Shown here: positions 43,103 to 55,294 of the stretch, piece by piece | Numbering within the stretch: the stretch's first letter is position 1 | Layout of the letters: every line of letters starts with the position of its first letter | Assembly: GCF_009818105.1 (NCBI RefSeq) | Contig: NZ_CP046564.1 | Coordinates: forward strand, 3,472,001 to 3,536,000 | DNA: 64,000 nucleotides | Direction of reading: 5' to 3' | Source of the DNA: Bacillus sp. N1-1 | GTDB lineage: Bacteria; Bacillota; Bacilli; Bacillales; Guptibacillaceae | The notes under the pieces: model-generated | The model's database searches: none | Told to the model about the DNA's origin: nothing | Seen by the model: the letters and a program-made list of their open reading frames with translations, nothing else | Translations under genes and position numbers: made by a program

Positions 43103-43203
43103 GAACCCTCCCTTCTCTTCCTCATGTATATGCCATGAAAGAGAGAAGTATGGACAATTTCTCCAGAATTCTGCTTCCCTAGTAAGTGATTTTTAGTAAA
43201 AAA

Positions 43204-43238
43204 GAAAAAAGCCTAAGCAAGGATGCTACGGCTTTTTT
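43204..43238 (-). terminator. Terminator of yunC
   Basis: Stem AAAAAAGCC / GGCTTTTTT with an inner TAGCA/TGCTA pairing; T run on the minus strand. Confidence 0.75.
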
Positions 43239-43540
43239 CACATCATCTTCAGCATGGCATCTTTGCCCTTTGTGCCGACTTTAATGCCTCGCGCTTCTGC
43301 TTCAAGCGTAACAGATTCAAGTGGGGCATCAAGCAGCTGATCAATCGATCTTACGCCTACAGCTCTTCCTGCAATAATCTTCCGGTCACTTAACTTCTCA
43401 TTAAGTAAGGCAACATCCAGTGCGCCACACATGATATAGCCATTTTTGTTCATGACCGCTAGAAAATTTGTTTTTGGAAGCTGCATACTAACTGCTGTAA
43501 ACGGATGACCGTCAATCATGATTGGTGTCATAGTGATCAC
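43238..43540 (-). CDS. yunC: DUF1805 family protein YunC
   Basis: A 100-residue protein nearly identical in layout to B. subtilis YunC: ITMTPIMIDGHPFTAV, GYIMCGALDVALLNEKL and GRAVGVRSIDQLLDAPLESVT. It is a conserved small alpha/beta protein of unknown function. The start is a GTG with GGAGGCGG upstream, matching the family N-terminus. In B. subtilis it lies with yunD-yunE-yunF, as here. Confidence 0.9.
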   Translation of the reverse strand: MITMTPIMIDGHPFTAVSMQLPKTNFLAVMNKNGYIMCGALDVALLNEKLSDRKIIAGRAVGVRSIDQLLDAPLESVTLEAEARGIKVGTKGKDAMLKMM

Positions 43541-43624
43541 GTCATTCCCGCCTCCTGACCTGAATGAATATCACTATATCTATATGAAACCAACAGCATG
43601 TTTGACAATCATACGTACAAAGTT

Positions 43625-45013
43625 TTAATGCCTATTCTCAAGACGCCAGGCAAGAAGATCACGAAGCATTTCAGGAAGATAATACTTCTTCTTTGCGTGC
43701 TTCATTTGTGGATAGAATTTACCAAACGTGAACATATCAGCTGTGGCCACGGCATATTCTTGATCAGATATGAGTGGATGACCATTATGAAGAACGTCAG
43801 TGACATGACGAAGCCCGTCTTCCATCTCAACCGTCGTCACTTCCAGACCGTCGAATGCCATGATGCCCATCACTTCTCCTCTGAATCCTAGTCCTTTAAA
43901 ACTTAATTTCACGATTTCATCTGACATGGCGTGGGAAATGATTTCGCGTAACTCACTTCCTCTTAAGATCACTTTACAAGGATTTACGGGATGAGGACAA
44001 ATGCGGTGGAGATCTTCTCGTGAGACGTGACCTTCTGATAACCCATCAAGGAGCATTCCTGCATTAATCATGCCAATATCTGCATGACACCATTCTCGAA
44101 GGGCAGCGGCTAATTCATCCGCTAAAACCGACCGTTGAAACCACTCAGATTCAAGAGGCTGCTCAAGTCGACAGACAACTTCTTCTAGCATCGACTGTGC
44201 TTCTGTACTTAATCGCTGAATCATTTCAAAAGTTGGGCGATCTTCTTTCCGATTTCGAACAGAAATCGCATAAGCCTCTTTATCCGTAATCTCCCTTGTG
44301 TCCATATCGATGCAAACGGTCACTTCTCCAACGTAATTCCCGTTTTTCCCTGCCTGTGTAATGAGCGTGTCCTCTACAAGCATCCCATGCTTTAATACAT
44401 GATGGGTATGAGCACCGATAATAATATCAATGCCATTCATTTCTCGGGCCATTTGTTCGTCATTGCCTAGTCCCATATGAGACATCAGCACGACAACATC
44501 TGATTGTTGACGTACTTCATCGATCATGGCTTGCAGAAAATCATATGGCGAATCGATTTTCCAACCTAATAGCGAGTAAAATTGCTCATACGGAATCGTA
44601 ATGCCAATAATCCCCACTTTCACACCATTTAACTCATGAATTTTATAAGGGGCCGCCCATGCGGGTCTTGTGCCGTCTTGATGATAGAGGTTCGCCACAA
44701 TCACCTCAAAGCTAGCCTCAGTATAAAGCGCTTCAAGCTCTTTTTTTGAAAACGTAATGCCTTCATTATTACCAATTGTAGCGTAATCGTATTGAAGATC
44801 ATTTAACAGCTGAACGTTGCCTTTTCCAACCATTCCCTCAGTCATTGGATGAACCTTGTCAGAGTGGTCCCCTAAATCGAGAAGGAGATAGGGTGTGCCT
44901 TGAAGCTCGTGCATGCGCTTCTTCTCTTTGAGATAGGACGACACCTTGGACCAGTTTTCGAAATGACTGTGAAGATCGTTCGTATAATAAAATTGTAATG
45001 TTCTAGAAGTCAA
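43625..45013 (-). CDS. yunD: 5'-nucleotidase-like metallophosphoesterase YunD
   Basis: A 462-residue two-domain enzyme of the 5'-nucleotidase/UshA family. Metal-binding motifs in order: YTNDLHSHF (about 10), DLGDHSD (about 46), IGNNEG (about 80) and GAHTHHVLKHG (about 200). The C-terminal domain (about 290-450) binds the nucleoside moiety. There is no signal peptide, so it appears cytoplasmic, unlike UshA. Substrates may be nucleotides or nucleotide sugars. The TTG start has AAGGAAGAG at good spacing. First gene downstream of yunE in the same direction, 15 nt gap. Confidence 0.9.
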   Translation of the reverse strand: MTSRTLQFYYTNDLHSHFENWSKVSSYLKEKKRMHELQGTPYLLLDLGDHSDKVHPMTEGMVGKGNVQLLNDLQYDYATIGNNEGITFSKKELEALYTEASFEVIVANLYHQDGTRPAWAAPYKIHELNGVKVGIIGITIPYEQFYSLLGWKIDSPYDFLQAMIDEVRQQSDVVVLMSHMGLGNDEQMAREMNGIDIIIGAHTHHVLKHGMLVEDTLITQAGKNGNYVGEVTVCIDMDTREITDKEAYAISVRNRKEDRPTFEMIQRLSTEAQSMLEEVVCRLEQPLESEWFQRSVLADELAAALREWCHADIGMINAGMLLDGLSEGHVSREDLHRICPHPVNPCKVILRGSELREIISHAMSDEIVKLSFKGLGFRGEVMGIMAFDGLEVTTVEMEDGLRHVTDVLHNGHPLISDQEYAVATADMFTFGKFYPQMKHAKKKYYLPEMLRDLLAWRLENRH

Positions 45014-45028
45014 GACACTCTTCCTTTC

Positions 45029-45850
45029 TTACCCCATCGTTCCCTGCCAGATAAGCCGGACACCGACAATAATTAACATCCATCTTAAAATCACAACGAT
45101 GGTTTTGTCCGAAAGTTTCTGGTTAATAAACGAGCCGCACTTTGCTCCAATCCAGGCCCCTGGAATTAATCCGAGTAGTAAAAACCACTGAATGTTACCA
45201 AGCGCTAAATGCGTCAGGGTACCTGTTATACTTGAAAGAAAAATCATAAACATAGAGGTCGCAACCGCAACTGTTGTCGGAAATCCAAATAAGAGAATCA
45301 TCGCCGGTACCATGAGAGACCCGCCACCTATTCCAAAAAGACCGGAAATGACCCCAACAACGAACGAAACCATCACAGCTGCAAGAGCAGAAAAGGTATA
45401 GTTTACTTGCACTCCATCTGAATCCGTATACGAGCGTTGAAATTGTCCATTCAACTTCATCGGACGTAAACGGTTCCTTACCATTAATAATATGGAAACA
45501 AGCACCATAAATACCCCAAAATAAATGGAAAAATAATCTACCTGTATAAATTTATTCAGCCATGCCCCCAGAATCGCTCCTGGACCACTGCCTAGAAAAA
45601 AAAGAGCGCCACTTTTATAATCCACGCTTTTCTTTTTCATATATGCGAGGGTAGAAGAGAGCCCAATAGCGACGAGGACAACGATTGAGCTCCCGACAAT
45701 TTTTTGTGGTGATAATACTGGAAGCCAATTTGTGTACTGGTTAATGATAAGAAGCACAGGGACGATAATAATGCCCCCGCCAAGACCCACTAAGCTACCA
45801 ATCGTACCAGCAGCTAGACCAATGATAAATAACAGTATCCACATCAGCAT
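45029..45850 (-). CDS. yunE: TauE/SafE family membrane protein YunE
   Basis: Sulfite exporter TauE/SafE-type protein of 273 residues with about eight hydrophobic segments in two repeats: LAAGTIGSLVGLGGGIIIVPVLL at the start (quoted part: GSLVGLGGGIIIVP) and GLFGIGGGSLMVPAMIL at about 175. These glycine-rich repeats define the family, which exports sulfite, sulfonates or related anions. B. subtilis yunE is in the same place. AAGGAGC precedes the ATG. Cargo is not known here. Confidence 0.9.
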   Translation of the reverse strand: MLMWILLFIIGLAAGTIGSLVGLGGGIIIVPVLLIINQYTNWLPVLSPQKIVGSSIVVLVAIGLSSTLAYMKKKSVDYKSGALFFLGSGPGAILGAWLNKFIQVDYFSIYFGVFMVLVSILLMVRNRLRPMKLNGQFQRSYTDSDGVQVNYTFSALAAVMVSFVVGVISGLFGIGGGSLMVPAMILLFGFPTTVAVATSMFMIFLSSITGTLTHLALGNIQWFLLLGLIPGAWIGAKCGSFINQKLSDKTIVVILRWMLIIVGVRLIWQGTMG

Positions 45851-45861
45851 TGTATAGCTCC

Positions 45862-46716
45862 TTACAGATCAAAGAGATCAAGTTGCTTAGGATTTAAATT
45901 CGTATACTCAATTCCAAGCATTTGAATCATCCACTTTGCATTATTTGCAGCGTGACCACCTGAGTTATTGTTAAATAAAACAAACACATCTTTGTATTCT
46001 TTTTCTAATTCTAGGATTCGCTCTTTCCATTCAAGCAATTCTTCTTCATTATAATCATACAGGTAACGCACTTCTCGCCAGTTATGACGATTCCCTAGGT
46101 TCGTCCATCCATTCGTATTTCTTCCGTGAAGACGCACGAGAACGTGATCCTTATGTATGGTTTCCATCACTAATGGAACGGATCCTTCTCCTGCCTGAGG
46201 TTCATCGCATATGGTATGAATAAATCCTTGTGCTTCTAGAAAGCTCAGCGTCTTCTCACGAAATGCTTCATGATACCAAGACTGATGCCGAAATTCGACA
46301 GCACATGGAATGTCTCCCATCCGCTCTTTGCAGTCTCTCAAGATGTTCACATGATCTTTGTTCACGTCAAACCATGGTGGAAATTGAAAAAGCACCATCG
46401 CAAGCTTTCCTGCTTTTTGAAGCGGGCGAAGCGATTCCTTATACGCTTGAAACATTTCATCACGTGACTCAAAAGGAATATCTCCTCTTTGATGACCCGT
46501 CATTCCCTGATAAGCTTTGACCACAAAACGAAAGCCCTCTGGCGTTTCATCAGCCCATTTTTGAAAATTTCGAGCCGGTTGCACCGCATAAAAAGACGAA
46601 TCGACTTCAACAGTAGGAAAGTGTGAACCATATATCGAAAGTTTTTCATTGCTTTTTACACCTGGTGGGTATAGATCATCATGATCGCCCCATCCTGTTA
46701 CACCTATGTAAATCAT
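45862..46716 (-). CDS. yunF: DUF72 family protein YunF
   Basis: A 284-residue DUF72 protein (TIM-barrel-like). MIYIGVTGWGDHDDLYPPG, EVDSSFYAVQPARNFQKWA, VEFRHQSWY and VLFNNNSGGHAANNA are the conserved blocks. Possibly an endonuclease-IV-like fold with unknown substrate. GAGGAAG precedes the ATG. Immediately upstream of yunE with a 12-nt gap, so yunF-yunE-yunD-yunC probably form one transcript, ended by the hairpin after yunC. Confidence 0.9.
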   Translation of the reverse strand: MIYIGVTGWGDHDDLYPPGVKSNEKLSIYGSHFPTVEVDSSFYAVQPARNFQKWADETPEGFRFVVKAYQGMTGHQRGDIPFESRDEMFQAYKESLRPLQKAGKLAMVLFQFPPWFDVNKDHVNILRDCKERMGDIPCAVEFRHQSWYHEAFREKTLSFLEAQGFIHTICDEPQAGEGSVPLVMETIHKDHVLVRLHGRNTNGWTNLGNRHNWREVRYLYDYNEEELLEWKERILELEKEYKDVFVLFNNNSGGHAANNAKWMIQMLGIEYTNLNPKQLDLFDL

Positions 46717-46844
46717 GCAATACTTCCTCTCTTCATTGATTCTCTTACTTTATTCTCATATCATTACCCGAAAATAGCAAGGGAAAATCCCCTCTACTAT
46801 TTCAAGATAACGTCAATCGTGCCCACTTTGAAGCCGGCCTAATA

Positions 46845-46875
46845 GAAAAAAACGAACCGGATAATCCGGTTCGTT
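46845..46875 (-). terminator. Terminator of the suf operon
   Basis: A perfect 11-bp stem AACGAACCGGA / TCCGGTTCGTT with a 2-nt loop; the minus-strand end is a TTTTTTT run. It follows sufB. Confidence 0.9.
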
Positions 46876-46887
46876 AGGAATGGAAAT

Positions 46888-48288
46888 TTAACCGATTGAA
46901 CCTTCCATCTCAAACTTGATGAGACGGTTCATTTCAACCGCATATTCCATAGGTAGTTCTTTCGTAAATGGCTCGATGAAGCCCATTACGATCATTTCAG
47001 TTGCTTCTTCTTCAGATACACCACGACTCATAAGATAGAAGAGCTGCTCTTCAGAAACCTTCGATACTTTCGCTTCGTGTTCAAGTGAAATGTTATCGTT
47101 TAGGATTTCATTATAAGGAATTGTATCAGAAGTCGACTCGTTATCCATGATGAGCGTATCGCACTCAACGTTTGAACGAGCGCCTTCCGCTTTACGGCCA
47201 AAGTGTACGATACCACGGTACGTAACTTTACCACCCTGCTTCGAAATCGACTTCGAGACGATCGTTGAAGACGTGTTAGGTGCTAAATGAATCATTTTAG
47301 CGCCCGCATCCTGATGCTGCCCTTTACCTGCAAGAGCAATGGAAAGTGTCATACCGCGAGCACCTTCACCCTTCAAGATTACAGCTGGATACTTCATTGT
47401 AAGCTTAGATCCGATGTTACCATCGATCCATTCCATTGTTGCATTTTCTTCCGCAACGGCACGCTTCGTCACTAGGTTAAACACGTTGTTCGCCCAGTTT
47501 TGAATCGTTGTATAACGGCAGTATGCATCTTTCTTAACGATAATCTCAACAACCGCACTGTGTAGAGAGTTTGTTGTATAAACAGGTGCTGTACACCCTT
47601 CAACGTAATGCACAGAAGAGCCTTCATCCGCAATAATAAGCGTACGCTCAAACTGTCCCATGTTCTCAGAGTTAATACGGAAATAGGCTTGTAGCGGTGT
47701 ATCAACTTTTACGCCTTTTGGTACGTAAATAAACGATCCACCTGACCATACAGCCGAGTTAAGTGCAGAAAACTTGTTATCCGTTGGAGGAATTGTTTTC
47801 GCAAAGTACTCTCTGAAAAGATCTTCGTTTTCTTTAAGAGCCGTATCGGTATCTTTAAAGACAATCCCCATGTTCTCTAGGTCTTCTTGCATGTTGTGAT
47901 ACACAACTTCAGATTCGTACTGTGCAGAAACACCCGCAAGGTATTTTTGCTCAGCTTCAGGAATACCAAGCTTATCAAATGTTGCTTTGATTTCTTCCGG
48001 TACTTCATCCCATGAACGTTCAGACTTCTCAGAAGGCTTTACGTAGTACGTAATTTCATCAAAATCAAGATCAGCAAGGTTGCCGCCCCATTGAGGCATT
48101 GGCATGCTGTAGAAATGCTCGAGTGATTTCAAGCGGAAATCAAGCATCCACTGAGGTTCATCCTTCATGCGAGAAATTTCTTTCACAATTTCAGGAGTCA
48201 GCCCGCGCTCTGAGCGGAAAATCGAAACGTCTTTATCACTAAAACCATATTGATATTCGCCAACTTCAGGCATTTTTTTAGCCATTCT
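46888..48288 (-). CDS. sufB: Fe-S cluster scaffold protein SufB
   Basis: SufB of 466 residues, the scaffold of the SufBCD complex. [20 protein letters not shown] (quoted short: [13 protein letters not shown]) is the N-terminal signature. The core is a beta-helix; [21 protein letters not shown] includes the conserved Cys near residue 255, and the C-terminal [18 protein letters not shown] is shared with SufD. ATG 48288 has AAGGAGGGAA. Last gene of sufCDSUB, about 98 nt after sufU, which is the largest gap in the operon. Confidence 0.97.
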   Translation of the reverse strand, partial: RMAKKMPEVGEYQYGFSDKDVSIFRSERGLTPEIVKEISRMKDEPQWMLDFRLKSLEHFYSMPMPQWGGNLADLDFDEITYYVKPSEKSERSWDEVPEEIKATFDKLGIPEAEQKYLAGVSAQYESEVVYHNMQEDLENMGIVFKDTDTALKENEDLFREYFAKTIPPTDNKFSALNSAVWSGGSFIYVPKGVKVDTPLQAYFRINSENMGQFERTLIIADEGSSVHYVEGCTAPVYTTNSLHSAVVEIIVKKDAYCRYTTIQNWANNVFNLVTKRAVAEENATMEWIDGNIGSKLTMKYPAVILKGEGARGMTLSIALAGKGQHQDAGAKMIHLAPNTSSTIVSKSISKQGGKVTYRGIVHFGRKAEGARSNVECDTLIMDNESTSDTIPYNEILNDNISLEHEAKVSKVSEEQLFYLMSRGVSEEEATEMIVMGFIEPFTKELPMEYAVEMNRLIKFEMEGSIG

Positions 48289-48386
48289 ATTTCCCTCCTT
48301 GACATTACACATGTCAGTGTTTGGCTGTTGTTCTCTTTCCATCATTCTAGTATGAAAAAGAAGCGGTGACAACACCTGGAAGTGGG

Positions 48387-50043
<1,657 letters not shown>

Positions 50044-51351
50044 TTAATTAACTTTCCCTTCAGTAACCTCTACCGCACGTTTACGAACGCCTTCGATCGG
50101 AAGTTCGTTAATGACTGGAGCAAGGAAACCGTGGATGATCAAACGTTCAGCTTCTTGACGGGAAATCCCGCGGCTTTGCAAGTAATAAAGCTGGATTGGA
50201 TCAACTTTACCAACTGATGCAGCATGGCCTGCCATAACATCATCTTCGTCAATAAGAAGGATTGGGTTTGCATCCCCACGCGCTTTCTCGTTCATCATAA
50301 GAACACGCTGTGTTTGCTCACCATTTGATTTCTTCGCACCATGTTCAATCTTAGTTACGCCATTAAAGATGGCGCTCGCACTATCTTTTTGAACACCGTG
50401 CACAAGAAGAACACCTTCAGAATTTTGACCATGATGGAAAATCTGATTCGTGAAGTTCTGGCTCTGGCTTCCGCGACCAATCGTTACGGTCTTAGAATCA
50501 GCATAAGAACCATCACCAATAAGGTGTGTCGTATTTGTAGAAACCGTGTTGCCGTCGTTCATTTGAGCAAGAGCCCAGTCGACTTTACCATCACGTGCCA
50601 CATTCGCACGGCGGTTCACGTAAGTTGTCACACCTTTTGCAAGGTTATCAACAGAACCAAACGTAACACGCGCATTCTGTCCAACATGAACTTCAGCGAT
50701 AATGTTTGCAACGGACTCCACATCGTGTCCATATGATAAGAAGTTCTCAACATATGTCACTGAGCTGTTGTCTTCCGCAACAATGATCACGTGGTTGAAC
50801 AAACCAGCTTCAGGGTCTTCTTGCCAATAGAGAGCTTGAATTGGCACTTCAACTTCTACATTACGAGGAACGTACAAGAAAGTACCGCTATTAAGAAGAG
50901 CTGCATGAACGGCAGTTAAGCGGTTCTCATCAACCTTCATAACATCTTTCATAAAATACTTCTCAACAAGATCCCCGTGATTCTGAAGAGCTGTTTGAAT
51001 ATCTGTGAAAATCACACCTTGTTCTTTTAGCTCATTTGATAGCTGACTAAAAACAGGTGTTGTATTACGGTGCACAAGAAGATTTCCTGACTCTTGATCT
51101 TTAGCAACAAGATCGCGCACATCTTCAGGAAGATCATCAAGTGATGAAATCGCTTCTCCAGCTACATCATGTTTAAATGAAGTGAAGTTCCACTTATCAA
51201 TCTTTGTTTTATCAGGTTTTGGCATCGGAAGGTTCTCAGACTTCTCTAATGCCTTCAAACGTAGGGCAGCCATCCATTTCGGCTCCTGACGCTTTTCTGA
51301 ATAAGCTTTAATGTATTCTTGATCGAATGCAATTTTCGTATCCACTGACAT
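50044..51351 (-). CDS. sufD: Fe-S assembly protein SufD
   Basis: SufD of 435 residues, partner of SufB and SufC. SYGHDVESVANIIAEVHVGQ and the C-terminal GHAASVGKVDPIQLYYLQSRG (quoted part: GHAASVGKVDPIQLYY) with its conserved His identify the family. ATG 51351 is chosen because AGGAGG is 6 nt upstream; a first in-frame ATG at 51357 overlaps the ribosome site. It lies 18 nt after sufC. Confidence 0.96.
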   Translation of the reverse strand: MSVDTKIAFDQEYIKAYSEKRQEPKWMAALRLKALEKSENLPMPKPDKTKIDKWNFTSFKHDVAGEAISSLDDLPEDVRDLVAKDQESGNLLVHRNTTPVFSQLSNELKEQGVIFTDIQTALQNHGDLVEKYFMKDVMKVDENRLTAVHAALLNSGTFLYVPRNVEVEVPIQALYWQEDPEAGLFNHVIIVAEDNSSVTYVENFLSYGHDVESVANIIAEVHVGQNARVTFGSVDNLAKGVTTYVNRRANVARDGKVDWALAQMNDGNTVSTNTTHLIGDGSYADSKTVTIGRGSQSQNFTNQIFHHGQNSEGVLLVHGVQKDSASAIFNGVTKIEHGAKKSNGEQTQRVLMMNEKARGDANPILLIDEDDVMAGHAASVGKVDPIQLYYLQSRGISRQEAERLIIHGFLAPVINELPIEGVRKRAVEVTEGKVN

Positions 51352-51369
51352 TGTCATCCTCCTTACTGC

Positions 51370-52155
51370 TTACGCTTCTTGACCAACTGTTTCGTCTTTA
51401 ATTCCAAGTTCTTCTTTAATCCAATCATAACCTTCTGCTTCAAGGCGCTGTGCTAGTTCTGCGCCGCCAGATTTTACAATACGGCCTTGCATCATAACGT
51501 GTACTTTGTCAGGTGTAATGTAGTTCAATAGACGCTGATAGTGAGTGATAATCAAGCAACCGAAGTTCTCATTGCGCATTGCGTTAACACCTTTAGAAAC
51601 AACTTTAAGTGCATCGATATCAAGACCAGAGTCAATCTCATCTAAAACAGCAATTTTCGGTTCAAGCATCATAAGCTGAAGAATTTCGTTACGTTTCTTC
51701 TCACCACCAGAGAAACCTTCGTTCAGGTAACGCTGTGCGAATTCTTCACCCATATCAAGTTCAGCCATTTTGCTGTCTAACTTTTTGATGAATTTCATTA
51801 GAGAAATTTCATCGCCTTCTTCACGACGAGCATTGATTGCAGAGCGAAGGAAATCAGCGTTTGTTACGCCGCTTACTTCACTTGGGTATTGCATTGCAAG
51901 GAAGAGTCCAGCTTTTGCACGCTCATCAACTTCCATTTCAAGTACATCTTCATTATCAAGGAAGACACTGCCTTCAGTGATTTCATATTTCGGATGGCCC
52001 ATAATTGCTGAAGCGAGGGTAGATTTACCTGTACCGTTCGGCCCCATTACTGCGTGAATTTCTCCACCATTTATTTCAAGGTTTAATCCTTTGATAATCT
52101 CTTTTCCCTCAATGGAAACATGAAGATTCTCAATCTTTAGAGTTGATGCTGCCAT
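51370..52155 (-). CDS. sufC: Fe-S assembly ATPase SufC
   Basis: ABC-type ATPase of 261 residues. Walker [10 protein letters not shown] (about 37-45), signature FSGGEKKR (about 148), Walker [13 protein letters not shown] (about 167) and the switch His in IITHYQR (about 203) are all there. The DEID in place of the usual DEPT is a SufC trait. First gene of the operon, with its own promoter at 52196-52223. Confidence 0.97.
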   Translation of the reverse strand: MAASTLKIENLHVSIEGKEIIKGLNLEINGGEIHAVMGPNGTGKSTLASAIMGHPKYEITEGSVFLDNEDVLEMEVDERAKAGLFLAMQYPSEVSGVTNADFLRSAINARREEGDEISLMKFIKKLDSKMAELDMGEEFAQRYLNEGFSGGEKKRNEILQLMMLEPKIAVLDEIDSGLDIDALKVVSKGVNAMRNENFGCLIITHYQRLLNYITPDKVHVMMQGRIVKSGGAELAQRLEAEGYDWIKEELGIKDETVGQEA

Positions 52156-52195
52156 TTGTGAATACCTCCAATAACGTTTATACTATTCCTTCCTT

Positions 52196-52223
52196 ATTGT
52201 AGTACCTATAAGGTGTATGTCAA
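52196..52223 (-). promoter_or_regulatory. Sigma-A promoter of sufCDSUB
   Basis: A perfect TTGACA, 16-nt spacer and TACAAT on the minus strand, 40 nt upstream of the sufC start codon. The -10 region is enclosed by an inverted repeat CCTTAT...ATAAGG (52192-52213), a possible regulator site. Confidence 0.7.
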
Positions 52224-52433
52224 GGAATGTGTGCTGAGTCATTCTCAATCTATTTTCATTCTTATTTTATAACAAATCCAAACTAATATCAAGGAACGCA
52301 GGGGTCATACTTTATAGCGTTCGCTACGAATTCGATTGCTATTCAAAATGAGAATGAATCGTTGATTTTTTCGTTTCGTACCCTTCCTAGCCTACCATTT
52401 AATCCGTACACCTACAACGGAATCCTCATACAA

Positions 52434-52460
52434 AAAACCAGTCACATTGGACTGGTTTTT
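52434..52460 (-). terminator. Terminator of the 58-residue gene
   Basis: A 9-bp stem AAACCAGTC / GACTGGTTT with a short loop, T run on both strands. Placed 30 nt after the stop of the minus-strand gene at 52490. Confidence 0.75.
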
Positions 52461-52489
52461 CATTATATCTGGTTATTTTGGATGCTGAT

Positions 52490-52666
52490 TCATCTAGATA
52501 GTTTACGGTCGAATTCACTAACCATTTTGAGACTCCGACGGTGATCCATCTCACGCTCTTTTTCGACTTGCATACGCTTGTTGAAATTTTGGCTATATTC
52601 TGCATAACCTACTCCGTGAGACTGGTACATCGCCTTTTCCATTTCAGGTGTGTGGTTTAACCGCAT
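52490..52666 (-). CDS. Putative 58-residue basic protein, unknown
   Basis: Short frame found by reading the gap between sufC and the AhpD-like gene. It encodes a charged, soluble, probably helical protein (PEMEKAMYQSHGVGYAEYS, then RMQVEKEREMDHRRSLKMV). The ATG at 52666 has no ribosome site at correct distance. However, an AAAGGA lies 7 nt before an in-frame ATT at 52678, which would add four residues (start by a rare AUU codon). A terminator follows the stop. Together these suggest a real gene, with unusual initiation. No homologue comes to mind. Confidence 0.5.
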   Translation of the reverse strand: MRLNHTPEMEKAMYQSHGVGYAEYSQNFNKRMQVEKEREMDHRRSLKMVSEFDRKLSR

Positions 52667-52895
52667 GGGGCTAATAATGAATCAATCCTTTCAATATCGT
52701 TTTACTTACAAGTGATACTTTACCACGTTACATCAACAGTCCACAAACAGCATATTAAGGGATGAGAGCGAGTGAAAGAGTATGAACCTCGTTCTGAATA
52801 GTTAAAAAACATCGGTTCTTATCTTTTCTTCCAAATCCACCCTCATTCAAAAGTTGTAAAGAAACAGTTTATATATAGGAAAAAACTTAACTTAT

Positions 52896-53267
52896 TTAGT
52901 GCTTCGATTGATCCAAATCTTTTATGCATTCTTGCACGAGTGTAACGGCCTGACTCATGGCAGCTCCACCGCCGAAAGCTGCTGTTACCCCTATCGTTTC
53001 AAGAATTTCTTGTTCGGAGCAGCCTTGGTCAAGGCAACCTTTTGTATGATAAATAATGCAGTATTCATCTTGTGAAAAAATCGAAATACCAAGCGCAATC
53101 ATCTGCTTCTCTTTTTGGCTCACTTCTCCTTCTTTGAAGCATGCTTCTGTAAACGCTGAATATTTTTTAGCAAGCTGGGGCATCTTCTCGGTAAATGTTC
53201 CTAATCCTTCTTTATAATCATGTAACGCTGCTTCTGCGAAATTGTTAAATTCCTGTTCCTGTTTCAA
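52896..53267 (-). CDS. Carboxymuconolactone decarboxylase/AhpD-like protein
   Basis: A 123-residue single-domain protein of the AhpD/CMD family: [38 protein letters not shown] and [15 protein letters not shown]. In peroxidase-type members the motif is ExxCxxCxxxH; here only the second cysteine (CIIYH) remains and the first is Asp, so AhpD-type disulfide chemistry is unlikely as such. Two further cysteines follow. Role unknown, perhaps redox or stress related. Good ribosome site GGAGGCC before the ATG. Confidence 0.82.
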   Translation of the reverse strand: MKQEQEFNNFAEAALHDYKEGLGTFTEKMPQLAKKYSAFTEACFKEGEVSQKEKQMIALGISIFSQDEYCIIYHTKGCLDQGCSEQEILETIGVTAAFGGGAAMSQAVTLVQECIKDLDQSKH

Positions 53268-53368
53268 AACACAGGCCTCCTTTTATCTTTATTGTCCATA
53301 CTAGTATGAGAAGCGGTTAACCATGCTATCCATTCTTTTCTATAGAAATGTTTTTTGTATCGCTTACA

Positions 53369-53384
53369 TGTGATGTATGTCACA
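53369..53384. promoter_or_regulatory. Rex/Fnr-type operator upstream of ldh
   Basis: A perfect palindrome TGTGA-TGTATG-TCACA. The spacing and halves fit both Rex (TTGTGA-N6-TCACAA) and Bacillus Fnr (TGTGA-N6-TCACA). It overlaps the likely promoter about 60-75 nt upstream of the start, consistent with Rex repression of lactate dehydrogenase as known in B. subtilis. Confidence 0.65.
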
Positions 53385-53419
53385 CTAATAACGATAGGGA
53401 TGCGTTATGATGCTTATGA

Positions 53420-54397
<978 letters not shown>

Positions 54398-54434
54398 AAA
54401 AAAGGTTCTCCGTCAAATGACGGAGAACCTTTTT
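54398..54434. terminator. Bidirectional terminator between ldh and metQ
   Basis: A perfect 16-bp stem AAAAGGTTCTCCGTCA / complement with a 3-nt loop and T/A runs on both sides. Confidence 0.93.
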
Positions 54435-54436
54435 TC

Positions 54437-55276
54437 TTATTCGTTTACTGGTACGACAGCACCATCATATTCTTCTTCAATAAAGCTCTGAATTTCATCA
54501 GAATGTAGAACCTCAACTAATGCTTGAATCGCTTCGTTATCTTCATCACCTTTATTTACAGTAATCACGTTCACGTAAGGTGAGTCGGAATCTTCAAGAG
54601 CAATCGCATCTTCTTGAGGGTTTAGACCCGCATCGATCGCATAGTTTGTGTTGATCATAACCGCATCGCCTTCACCTTGCTGATAGATCTGCGGAAGAAG
54701 TGAAGCTTCTACGTCTGTCTTGAATTCAATGTTCTTAGGATTTTCTGCAATATCTTCTACTGTTGCATCAGAAGCCTTCACGCCTTCTTTTAGTGTGATA
54801 AGTCCTTGTGCTTCAAGTAAAGAAAGCATACGTCCATGGTCAGAAACAGAGTTACTCATAATGATCTGAGCACCCTCTGGAAGCTCATCTAAGCTCTTGT
54901 AATCTTGTGAATAAACACCGATTGGCTCAATGTGAATGCCTCCAGCGTTAACGAAATCATAATTATCGTTTTCTTCCATTTGCAACTCCATATAAGGGAT
55001 TGTTTGGAAGTAGTTTGCATCTAATTCACCATTCGCCAGGGTCTTATTCGGTAGGATGTAATCCTGGAACGTTTTAACTTCTAGCTCCACGCCTTTTTCT
55101 TCAAGCATCGGTTTTGCCTCTTCAAGAATTTCAGCATGTGGAATGTTTGAAGCACCTACTACGATTTTCTTTGAATCTTCGCCTTCTCCAGACCCTTCAC
55201 TGTTTCCACCATTGTTGCCACAAGCTGCAAGTACTGCAAGAGTAAGTATTGCAAATAGGGATAAAAATTTCTTCAT
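54437..55276 (-). CDS. metQ: Methionine ABC transporter substrate-binding lipoprotein MetQ
   Basis: NlpA-family lipoprotein of 279 residues. Signal peptide with lipobox VLAAC (Cys19), Gly/Ser/Glu-rich linker, then IVVGASNIPHAEILEEAKP and the family segment DANYFQTIPYME near residue 85. Binds D/L-methionine and delivers it to MetP-MetN. Third gene of the SAM-riboswitch-controlled operon. GGAGAGAA precedes the ATG. Confidence 0.94.
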   Translation of the reverse strand: MKKFLSLFAILTLAVLAACGNNGGNSEGSGEGEDSKKIVVGASNIPHAEILEEAKPMLEEKGVELEVKTFQDYILPNKTLANGELDANYFQTIPYMELQMEENDNYDFVNAGGIHIEPIGVYSQDYKSLDELPEGAQIIMSNSVSDHGRMLSLLEAQGLITLKEGVKASDATVEDIAENPKNIEFKTDVEASLLPQIYQQGEGDAVMINTNYAIDAGLNPQEDAIALEDSDSPYVNVITVNKGDEDNEAIQALVEVLHSDEIQSFIEEEYDGAVVPVNE

Positions 55277-55294
55277 GTTATTCTCTCCTTTTCC

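Larger units (their letters stand above)
52156..52489. other. Upstream region of the suf operon
   Basis: This gap of about 330 nt contains the sufC promoter (52196-52223), two TGAGAATGA-type motifs in opposite orientation (52239-52247 and 52349-52357) resembling half of a Fur box, and the terminator hairpin of the small gene at 52490. No further gene is supported. Confidence 0.5.
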
